Below are positions 1-5,595 of a DNA stretch of 9,417 bases, piece by piece. The position numbers were made by a program, and so were the translations under genes. Below the pieces are notes generated by a model, which did no database searches, was not told the DNA's origin, and worked only from the letters and a program-made list of their open reading frames with translations. The stretch lies in NCBI GenBank assembly GCA_964397775.1, contig CAYNKL010000169.1:1-9417 (forward strand), in the 5' to 3' direction. This DNA comes from Allosediminivita sp964397775 (GTDB lineage Bacteria; Pseudomonadota; Alphaproteobacteria; Rhodobacterales; Rhodobacteraceae). How positions within the stretch are numbered: the stretch's first letter is position 1; each line of letters starts with the position of its first letter.

Positions 1-46
1 AACAAGGCAGCTGAGACTGCCGCACGCCGGCTCCGGCCGGCCCTCT

Positions 47-86
47 GGCCCGCGCGGCCCAAATCGCCGCGCGGGCCTTGTTCGTT
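47..86 (+). terminator. Strong intrinsic terminator or attenuator just upstream of betA
   Basis: Bases 47-57 and 67-77 are perfect inverted copies (11-bp GC-rich stem) around a 9-base loop at 58-66. The stem is followed by a T-rich stretch at 78-86. This is the classical rho-independent terminator shape on the plus strand. It most likely ends an upstream gene lying beyond the left edge. Because only 23 bases separate the T-stretch from the betA start, it could also act as a leaky terminator that lowers betA expression relative to the gene before it. No promoter is obvious in the remaining 23 bases, so betA may depend on readthrough. Confidence 0.75.
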
Positions 87-98
87 AAACGTCAGGAC

Positions 99-103
99 AG
101 GAG
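99..103 (+). promoter_or_regulatory. Ribosome binding site of betA
   Basis: AGGAG lies six bases before the ATG at 110. This fixes the betA start, which also agrees with the family: the FAD-binding GxGxxG begins at residue 9. Confidence 0.8.
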
Positions 104-109
104 ATCCCG

Positions 110-1768
110 ATGGAAGCTGATTTCGTCATAGTCGGTGCCGGCAGCGCAGGCTGCGCCATGGCCTATCGCCTGTCCGAAGCGGGCGCCTCGGTTCTTGTCA
201 TCGAACACGGCGGGACCGATGTCGGCCCCTTCATCCAGATGCCCGCCGCGCTCAGCTATCCCATGAGCATGTCCCGCTACGACTGGGGCTATACCTCCGA
301 ACCCGAACCGGGCCTCGGCGGGCGCCGGCTCGCCACGCCGCGCGGCAAGGTGATCGGCGGATCCTCCTCGATCAACGGCATGGTCTACGTGCGGGGACAC
401 GCCCGCGATTTCGACCACTGGGCGGACGAGGGCGCGCAGGGCTGGGGCTTTGCCGACGTTCTGCCCTACTTCAAGCGGATGGAGCACTGGCACGACGGCG
501 GCCAGGGCGGCGATCCCGCATGGCGCGGCACGGACGGCCCGCTGCATGTCACCCGTGGCCCCCGCCGCAACCCGCTGTTCCATGCCTTCGTCGAGGCCGG
601 CAAGCAAGCCGGCTACCCGGTCACCGACGATTACAACGGCTACCAGCAGGAGGGCTTCGGTCCGATGGAGCAGACGGTCTGGAAGGGCCGCCGCTGGTCG
701 GCCGCCCATGCCTACCTGCGCCCCGCGCTCAAGCGCGAAAACTGCGATATCGTGCGCGGGCTCGCCCGCAAGGTCGTGATCGAGGACGGACGCGCGACGG
801 GTGTCGAGATCGAGCGCGGCGGCAAGGTCGAGGTGATCCGCGCCCGGCGCGAGGTGATCCTCGCCGCAAGCTCGATCAATTCGCCCAAGCTGCTGATGCT
901 TTCGGGGATCGGCCCGGCCAAACACCTGACCGAGCACGGCATCGACGTGGTCGCCGACCGCCCGGGCGTCGGCCAGAACCTGCAGGACCACCTCGAGGTC
1001 TATTTCCAGATGGCGGCCAGCCAGCCGATCACGCTGTTCCGCTACTGGAACCTCTGGGGCAAGGCATTGATCGGGGCGCAGTGGCTTTTCACCAAGACCG
1101 GGCTCGGTGCGTCGAACAACTTCGAAAGCGCCGCCTTCATCCGGTCGCGGGCGGGCGTCGAATACCCCGACATCCAGTACCACTTCATGCCCATCGCCGT
1201 GCGCTACGACGGCAAGGCCGCCTCCGAGGGCCATGGCTTCCAGGCGCACACCGGCCCCATGCGCGCGCATTCGCGGGGTGAGGTGACGCTGAAAAGCGCC
1301 GACCCGAAAGAGGCCCCGCGCATCTTCTTCAACTACATGTCCGAGGAACAGGACTGGGTCGATTTCCGCACCTGCCTGCGGCTCACGCGCGAGATCTTCC
1401 AGCAGGAGGCCTTCAAGCCCTACGTGAAGCACGAGATCCTGCCCGGCGCCGACAAGGTGAGCGATGCGGACCTTGATGCCTTCGTGCGCGAGCATGCCGA
1501 AAGCGCCTACCACCCCTGCGGCACCGCGCGGATGGGGGCGGCGGACGATCCGCGATCCGTGGTCGATCCCGAATGCCGGGTGATCGGCGTCGACGGGTTG
1601 CGGCTGGCCGACAGCTCGATCTTCCCGCGCATCACCAACGGCAACCTCAACGGGCCGTCGATCATGGCGGGCGAAAAGGCCGCCGACCACATCCTCGGCC
1701 GCACCCCTCTGCCCCGCGCCAACGAACAGGCCTGGATACATCCGGAGTGGGAGACGGCGCAGCGCTAA
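110..1768 (+). CDS. betA: Choline dehydrogenase (GMC oxidoreductase)
   Basis: This FAD-dependent, membrane-associated enzyme oxidises choline to betaine aldehyde (and can carry on to glycine betaine). It is the first step of osmoprotectant synthesis and of choline breakdown. The 552-residue length is normal for BetA. The N-terminus has the dinucleotide-binding fold with G9-x-G11-xx-G14 and the ribose-binding acidic residue E32. The GMC signature with GGSSSINGM is at 83-91. The C-terminal catalytic block has H468 in YHPCGT and N512 in the NGNLNGPS stretch, matching the His/Asn active-site pair of the family. Many stretches (QMPAAL, YQQEGFGPM, GASNNFE, NYMSEEQDW) resemble E. coli BetA rather than other GMC enzymes such as alcohol dehydrogenase AlkJ. 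The upstream gene could be betB, which commonly adjoins betA, but it is outside the window. The stop lies within a 15-bp tandem repeat. Confidence 0.95.
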   Translation: MEADFVIVGAGSAGCAMAYRLSEAGASVLVIEHGGTDVGPFIQMPAALSYPMSMSRYDWGYTSEPEPGLGGRRLATPRGKVIGGSSSINGMVYVRGHARDFDHWADEGAQGWGFADVLPYFKRMEHWHDGGQGGDPAWRGTDGPLHVTRGPRRNPLFHAFVEAGKQAGYPVTDDYNGYQQEGFGPMEQTVWKGRRWSAAHAYLRPALKRENCDIVRGLARKVVIEDGRATGVEIERGGKVEVIRARREVILAASSINSPKLLMLSGIGPAKHLTEHGIDVVADRPGVGQNLQDHLEVYFQMAASQPITLFRYWNLWGKALIGAQWLFTKTGLGASNNFESAAFIRSRAGVEYPDIQYHFMPIAVRYDGKAASEGHGFQAHTGPMRAHSRGEVTLKSADPKEAPRIFFNYMSEEQDWVDFRTCLRLTREIFQQEAFKPYVKHEILPGADKVSDADLDAFVREHAESAYHPCGTARMGAADDPRSVVDPECRVIGVDGLRLADSSIFPRITNGNLNGPSIMAGEKAADHILGRTPLPRANEQAWIHPEWETAQR

Positions 1769-1800
1769 GGGGCGCAGCGGTAAGGGGCGCAGCGCCCAAA
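1756..1800 (+). repeat. Three tandem 15-bp units across the betA stop codon
   Basis: Units at 1756-1770, 1771-1785 and 1786-1800 all begin GGCGCAGCG. The first two differ at one base of 15. The third keeps the first ten bases and then diverges. Because the unit is 15 bases long, the TAA stop is duplicated in frame (1766-1768 and 1781-1783), giving a back-up stop. The third copy forms a short GGGCG/CGCCC hairpin but is followed by A's rather than T's, so it does not look like a plus-strand intrinsic terminator. Confidence 0.75.
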
Positions 1801-1896
1801 AACGCGGCCCGTGCGTCGCGCGCCCGGCGCCTTGTTTCCTACATGCCTTCCCTCCCGGCGGCCGGGCGCATAGCCTGCGCTCCGAGAGGACGGTTC
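1801..1896 (+). other. betA-eutB intergenic leader with two small hairpins
   Basis: The remaining spacer before eutB contains two adjacent short inverted repeats: CCCGG/CCGGG with a 3-base loop at about 1855-1867, and GCGCA/TGCGC with a 5-base loop at about 1867-1881. The ribosome binding site GAGAGGA follows at 1884-1890, six bases before the ATG. EutB needs adenosylcobalamin, so I looked for a cobalamin riboswitch. The conserved B12-box pattern is not recognisable, and the spacer is too short for the full aptamer. No convincing promoter was seen. The hairpins are weak and may only reflect high GC. Confidence 0.3.
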
Positions 1897-3285
1897 ATGG
1901 CACACCTGCGCACCACCATCGGCGGCGAACGCTTCACCTTTGACAGCCTGCGGCAGGTCATGGCCTGCGCGACCCCGCTGCGGTCGGGCGACCAGCTTGC
2001 CGGGGTGGCCGCCGAGAGCGCCGCACAGCGCGTCGCTTCGCAGGCGGTGCTGGCAGACCTGCCGCTGGCGCATTTCCTGACCGAGGCGCTGGTCCCCTAC
2101 GAGGCGGACGAGGTCACGCGCGTCATCCTCGACAGTCACGACACTGCCGCCTTTGCCCCCGTCCAACACATGACGACCGGCCAGTTCCGCGACTGGCTCC
2201 TGTCCGAAGAGGCCACACCCGAGGTGCTCGCCGCGCTCGCATCCGGCCTCACACCCGAAATGGTCGCCGCCACCTCCAAGCTCATGCGCAACCGCGATCT
2301 GATCGCCGTGGCGCGCAAGATCCGCGTGACCACGGCGTTCCGCAACACTCAAGGCCTCCCCGGCCGGATTGGATCGCGCCTGCAACCGAACCACCCTTCG
2401 GACGACATGCAGGGCATCGCCGCCAGTATCGTCGACGGCCTGATGTACGGCGTGGGCGACGCGGTCATCGGGATCAACCCGGCCACCGACAGCATCCCCA
2501 ACGCCATCGCACTGATGGAGATGCTGGACGAGATCCGCCTGAGTTACGACATGCCGGTGCAGTCCTGCATTCTCACCCACATCACCAATGCGATCGAAAT
2601 CATGGGCCGCGGCGCGCCCGTGGACCTCGTCTTCCAGTCGATCTCCGGAACACAGGCCGCCAACACCGGCTTCGGCGTCGATCTCGCCGTCCTGGACGAA
2701 GCGCACGAGGCCGCCCGCGCGCTGAACCGCGGCACCGTGGGCGACAACGTCATGTACTTCGAGACAGGCCAGGGCGCGGCCCTTTCGGCCGACGCCCACC
2801 ACGGGATCGACCAGCAGACGCTGGAGGCACGCGCCTACGCCGTCGCCCGCCGCTACCGCCCGCTGCTGGTGAACACCGTCGTGGGGTTCATCGGGCCGGA
2901 GTACCTTTATGACGGCAAGCAGATCATCCGCGCGGGGCTCGAGGATCATTTCTGCGGCAAGATGCTCGGCCTGCCGATGGGCGTGGACGTCTGCTACACC
3001 AACCACGCCGAGGCCGATCAGGACGACATGGACGTGCTGATGACACTGCTGGCCGATGCGGGCGCGACCTTCCTGATCGCGGTGCCCGGCGCCGACGACA
3101 TCATGCTGAATTACCAGAGCCTCGCCTACCACGACATCGCCTACCTGCGCGAAAGCTTCGGCCTGCGCGCCGCGCCCGAATTCGAGGCCTGGCTCGAAGA
3201 CATCGGGCTGGTCGACGGCGGCCGGCTGGTCGAGGGAAGCGCACCGCCACGGGCTCTGGCCAAGATGACCGGAGACGCGGCATGA
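1897..3285 (+). CDS. eutB: Ethanolamine ammonia-lyase, large (catalytic) subunit
   Basis: EutB is the TIM-barrel catalytic subunit that, with EutC and adenosylcobalamin, converts ethanolamine to acetaldehyde and ammonia. At 462 residues it is close to E. coli EutB (453). The substrate-site residues are kept: R161 and Q163 in RLQPN, N194 in VGDAVIGINP, E289 in YFETGQGAALS, and D364 in GVDVCYTNHAEAD. They correspond to E. coli R160, Q162, N193, E287 and D362. The highly conserved stretch NTVVGFIGPEYLYDGKQI and GADDIMLNYQ are also present. The reading frame is open far upstream, and another in-frame ATG at 1843 would add 18 residues. ATG 1897 is preferred because GAGAGGA lies six bases before it and the product then starts like the family. 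The gene is followed by an ATGA overlap with eutC. The enzyme appears intact and active. Confidence 0.96.
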   Translation: MAHLRTTIGGERFTFDSLRQVMACATPLRSGDQLAGVAAESAAQRVASQAVLADLPLAHFLTEALVPYEADEVTRVILDSHDTAAFAPVQHMTTGQFRDWLLSEEATPEVLAALASGLTPEMVAATSKLMRNRDLIAVARKIRVTTAFRNTQGLPGRIGSRLQPNHPSDDMQGIAASIVDGLMYGVGDAVIGINPATDSIPNAIALMEMLDEIRLSYDMPVQSCILTHITNAIEIMGRGAPVDLVFQSISGTQAANTGFGVDLAVLDEAHEAARALNRGTVGDNVMYFETGQGAALSADAHHGIDQQTLEARAYAVARRYRPLLVNTVVGFIGPEYLYDGKQIIRAGLEDHFCGKMLGLPMGVDVCYTNHAEADQDDMDVLMTLLADAGATFLIAVPGADDIMLNYQSLAYHDIAYLRESFGLRAAPEFEAWLEDIGLVDGGRLVEGSAPPRALAKMTGDAA

Positions 3286-4025
3286 GCGCGCCGGTGGACG
3301 ACCCCTGGGCGCGGCTGCGGGCGCGGACATCGGCACGGATCGGGCTTGGCCGCAGCGGCGCCGGTCTGCCGGTGCGCGCCAATCTGGAATTCCAGTACGC
3401 CCACGCCCGGGCCCGCGATGCCGTGCACCGCGCGGTGGATTTCGAAAGGCTGGCGGCGGACCTCACGCCGCTGGAAACGATCACGCTCGACAGCGCCGCG
3501 CCCGACCGCGCCACCTACCTGCGCCGCCCCGATCTCGGGCGACGGCTGAGCGAGGCGTCCGAGGCAGCGCTGGCCACCGCCCTGCCCTGCGACGTGCTCT
3601 TCGTCGTGGCCGACGGCCTCTCGGCAGACGCGGTGCAGGCTCACGCGGCCCCTATGGTTCGCGCCACCCTGCCCCTGCTCGACGGGCTGGCGGAGGGCCC
3701 CGTCGTGCTGGCCCGGCAGGCGCGCGTGGCCATCGGCGACGTGATCGGCAACCGACTCGCCGCGAAACTTGTCGTGCTGCTGGTGGGCGAACGTCCCGGC
3801 CTGACGGTCGCGGATTCGCTCGGCGCCTACATCACCCACGCCCCGGAACCCGGCCGCCGCGACAGCGAACGCAACTGCATCTCCAATATCCATCCCGGTG
3901 GCGGCCAGAGCTACGAGGCCGCGGCCCGCAAGATCGCCTGGCTGACCCGGCAGGGGCTGGAACGGGGCGTCACGGGTATCGCGCTGAAGGACGATCTTCC
4001 GGCAACGCAAGCGCTGCCGGAGTAA
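3282..4025 (+). CDS. eutC: Ethanolamine ammonia-lyase, small subunit
   Basis: EutC is the small subunit that helps bind the cobalamin cofactor at the interface with EutB. The start overlaps the eutB stop (ATGA), with GGAG at 3271-3274 seven bases upstream, so the two subunits are translationally coupled. Family landmarks are RRPDLGRRL, the VADGLSADAV segment, LLVGERPGL at about 166-174 and NCISNIHPGG at 198-207. The protein is 247 residues against 295 in E. coli. The missing part is the poorly conserved N-terminal extension of the enterobacterial protein, and the conserved core begins almost at once (IGLGRSGAG). The N-terminal extension is associated with solubility and microcompartment behaviour in enteric bacteria, and no microcompartment genes are seen here. 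A terminator-like hairpin overlaps its last codons. Confidence 0.93.
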   Translation: MSAPVDDPWARLRARTSARIGLGRSGAGLPVRANLEFQYAHARARDAVHRAVDFERLAADLTPLETITLDSAAPDRATYLRRPDLGRRLSEASEAALATALPCDVLFVVADGLSADAVQAHAAPMVRATLPLLDGLAEGPVVLARQARVAIGDVIGNRLAAKLVVLLVGERPGLTVADSLGAYITHAPEPGRRDSERNCISNIHPGGGQSYEAAARKIAWLTRQGLERGVTGIALKDDLPATQALPE

Positions 4026-4035
4026 ATCGTCTTTT
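3998..4035 (+). terminator. Probable intrinsic terminator overlapping the end of eutC
   Basis: Bases 3998-4007 pair with 4012-4021 (one A-C mismatch inside the stem, 4-base loop), and the T-rich stretch CGTCTTTT lies at 4028-4035. The stem is built from the last eutC codons and its stop codon (4023-4025) lies between stem and T-run. A second, weaker hairpin (4081-4095) followed by five T's at 4097-4101 could serve as a back-up. Confidence 0.55.
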
Positions 4036-4177
4036 CCAGGCCATAACTCTCCCGACCCTGAAAACGACTATTCTCTCAAAACCGGAACCGACGGTATTTT
4101 TCTGGTCATTCGGGCCGAACCTGAAGCCAGCCAGACAACAAAATCGCCCCGCCGCATTTTGACAGCCAAAGACCTGT
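4036..4177. other. AT-richer convergent intergenic region
   Basis: This spacer separates the plus-strand eutC unit from the minus-strand lipoprotein gene. Apart from the weak hairpin and T-run at 4081-4101 and an imperfect inverted repeat (about 4027-4040 against 4060-4072), no gene with a ribosome binding site and credible product was found on either strand. Confidence 0.4.
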
Positions 4178-4205
4178 GTACCGGGCCCATTATCGGGCCC
4201 GATAC
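4178..4205 (-). terminator. Hairpin downstream of the lipoprotein gene, probable terminator
   Basis: Bases 4178-4188 and 4195-4205 form an 11-bp stem with a 6-base loop. In the minus-strand RNA the one imperfect position is a tolerated G-U pair, whereas in plus-strand RNA it is a C-A mismatch, which suggests the minus strand is the one being served. It begins 19 bases after the lipoprotein stop. The T-run after it is poor (a single TTT), so it may be a stabilising or rho-assisted element. The inner 4191-4204 is also a perfect 14-bp palindrome. Confidence 0.5.
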
Positions 4206-4224
4206 TGATCATTCGAGGCTCCGA

Positions 4225-4638
4225 CTAGCGGGCCTTTTGAAGTTCGACAACAACGGGGTTGGGGATCAGATCCATCATCGCACCGGTCCCGGCATCCACA
4301 CCCGCGCCGATGATGCCCCCGACAAGGACATTGCCCGCCAGCGCCATACCGCCCGCGTCACCGGCCTTGTGGGTCACATGAACCTGCGCCGGGATATAGC
4401 CATCCTTGCTGAGAATCACGTCGAACTCGGACTTGCGAGGCACCTTGAAAGAACACGGCGTCGCCTCGCAGGTCATGCCGTTTGTCAGTTCTGCCTTCGC
4501 GCCGACAGAATTGGTCAGCTGCGCCTTCGCGCCGACAGGATCGGTTTCGACAACGAGGACATCCTTCGTGCCGCGTGTCACTGTCGCGCATCCGGATACC
4601 ATGGAGGTCATCACGACCAAACACAGAAGAAATCGCAA
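4225..4638 (-). CDS. Small lipoprotein of unknown function with internal repeat
   Basis: The product is a 137-residue exported lipoprotein. A short basic start and hydrophobic segment lead to the lipobox V14-S-G-C17, so C17 should be lipidated after cleavage. TTG at 4638-4636 was chosen because a strong GGTGGAG (4653-4647) lies eight bases upstream. A farther TTG at 4668 would add ten residues ahead of the signal peptide. Residues 26-90 look like a small beta-rich module resembling PEGA-type surface domains (DP-GA-A-LTNG, PRKSEFDVILSKDGY), with C57 and C62 placed to form a disulfide. Residues 93-128 are glycine-rich and hydrophobic (GGIIGAGVDAGTGAMMD). Residues 35-44 and 45-54 are near-identical copies from a 30-bp duplication. 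The base composition is AT-richer than its neighbours. I recognise the general type from alphaproteobacterial genomes, where it is an uncharacterised lipoprotein. Its function is unknown. Confidence 0.8.
   Translation of the reverse strand: MRFLLCLVVMTSMVSGCATVTRGTKDVLVVETDPVGAKAQLTNSVGAKAELTNGMTCEATPCSFKVPRKSEFDVILSKDGYIPAQVHVTHKAGDAGGMALAGNVLVGGIIGAGVDAGTGAMMDLIPNPVVVELQKAR
4477..4540 (-). repeat. 30-bp in-frame tandem duplication in the lipoprotein gene
   Basis: Bases 4481-4510 and 4511-4540 match at 25 of 30 positions, with an uninterrupted identical 16-base core. In protein they give VGAKAQLTNS then VGAKAELTNG. Four of the five differences are clustered in the first 12 bases. The length is a multiple of three, so the frame is kept. 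Confidence 0.8.
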
Positions 4639-4827
4639 TTCGCGTACTCCACCATCAACAGGAGCCAAGAGATAACGAAATCCTTTGCAGGTTATTTATT
4701 CCAAAGCCACGCAATTCATATTCGCGGATCAATTGGATAGAGCTTTCGTGACAAAAGAGAAACATGGCCCCCGCAAAAAAAGAGGAGGTCTTCGAGGGGG
4801 TTCACAAAATAACGCTGACCGGCTGCC
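4639..4827 (-). other. AT-rich spacer upstream of the lipoprotein gene
   Basis: The lipoprotein promoter should be here, since the gene lies 189 bases downstream of the regulator stop. Bases 4681-4740 are only 24/60 G+C, clearly lower than the flanking genes. I could not pick out a clean -35/-10 pair. Just after the regulator stop in the minus direction there is a run of seven T's (4781-4775). It is flanked by a CCCCC/GGGGG pair that would leave a long loop, so it is at best a weak terminator for the operon to its right. Confidence 0.35.
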
Positions 4828-5595
4828 CTACCCTTCGGTCATGAACCGCCGCATCATCTGCGTTTCCTGACCGCGCATGAGCGCCCAGGCGGTTTCCATG
4901 TGCGCCTTCATGATCGCACGGGCCGCCCCGCCGTCGCCCTCGCGCAGGGCCATGACCAGCCGATGCTGGTAGTCTCGTCCGCGCTGCCAGAGCTCATGGT
5001 TCGGCGGCGCATAAAGCTCGCGGTAGACCGTCACGTCGGTCAGCAGCGTCACCATGAAGTCGATCACGAAGCCCAGCAGCGGGTTTTCCGCCTGCTCGGC
5101 CAGGATCGCGTGGAACCGAAGCGAGGCGACATGCTGCTCGCGCTCTTCCTCGAGGGTTTCCGAGGGGCGCTCATAGCTCAGGATGTTCGCCTCGAGCTGG
5201 GCCAGAACCTCTTCCGAAAGCCGCCCCGCGAGATCCGCGGCCAGCTCGGGCTCGAGCGCCAGCCGCAGCTTGTAGATGTCGCCGATGGTGAGGTTCTTGA
5301 AGTAGAAGTAGTTGCCCAGCAGCGCCTTGGCGCGCGCGCGGCTGACCTCGTGCACGAAGCTGCCGCCGCCCGGCCCGGTGCGTGTCTTGATGAGCCCCTG
5401 CGCCTCGAGGATGCGCATCGCCTCGCGGATCGTGCCCTTGGCCATGCCGAAGCGCTGGATCAGCTCGGCCTCGCCCGGCAGCCGGTCGCCCGCGCGCAAC
5501 CCCTCCTCGACCACCCATGTCTTGATCGCCTCGGCCACCCGCGCCGGGCGGCTGAGACGCGGCTCAGGCTTCGATGGGGTGGTGACAGGCGGCAA
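4828..5595 (-). CDS. GntR-family regulator, FadR subfamily (FCD domain)
   Basis: This 255-residue transcription factor has an N-terminal winged helix (about 13-85; RLPGEAELIQRFGMAKGTIREAMR type) and a C-terminal all-helical FCD ligand domain (about 95-235). The start is the TTG at 5595-5593, preceded six bases upstream by GGGAGAGG (5609-5602). It lies inside the 3' end of the ATPase gene, giving a 32-base overlap. GTG at 5538 is possible but would cut into the DNA-binding domain. In the FCD pocket the three metal-binding histidines are present (H162, H211, H232), but the usual aspartate four residues before the first is a serine (S158). As last gene of the importer operon it probably controls that operon in response to the transported compound or a product. 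This is inferred from position, and no operator was identified. Confidence 0.85.
   Translation of the reverse strand: MPPVTTPSKPEPRLSRPARVAEAIKTWVVEEGLRAGDRLPGEAELIQRFGMAKGTIREAMRILEAQGLIKTRTGPGGGSFVHEVSRARAKALLGNYFYFKNLTIGDIYKLRLALEPELAADLAGRLSEEVLAQLEANILSYERPSETLEEEREQHVASLRFHAILAEQAENPLLGFVIDFMVTLLTDVTVYRELYAPPNHELWQRGRDYQHRLVMALREGDGGAARAIMKAHMETAWALMRGQETQMMRRFMTEG

Noticed and set aside
92..1741. Long antisense open frame opposite betA
   Set aside because: It mirrors the codon periodicity of betA in a GC-rich genome. The translation is low-complexity (rich in G, A, R, V, D, H), and no family is recognisable.
1769..1896. Cobalamin riboswitch before eutB
   Set aside because: The enzyme uses adenosylcobalamin, so one would be plausible. 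The B12-box pattern is absent and the spacer is too short for the aptamer.
1765..3336. Long antisense open frame opposite eutB
   Set aside because: Same GC-driven shadow effect. The coding evidence on the plus strand is overwhelming.
4081..4101. Hairpin plus T5 as the main eutC terminator
   Set aside because: The stem is only four base pairs with a seven-base loop. The hairpin at 3998-4021 is much stronger.
4159..4740. Plus-strand open frames across the lipoprotein region
   Set aside because: They lack a ribosome binding site and any recognisable domain. The minus-strand gene has a lipobox, a strong ribosome binding site and sensible composition.
4783..4788. AGGAGG on the plus strand after the A7 run
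   Set aside because: It is a perfect ribosome-binding sequence, but no start codon lies at a suitable distance and the frame beyond runs antisense into the regulator gene.
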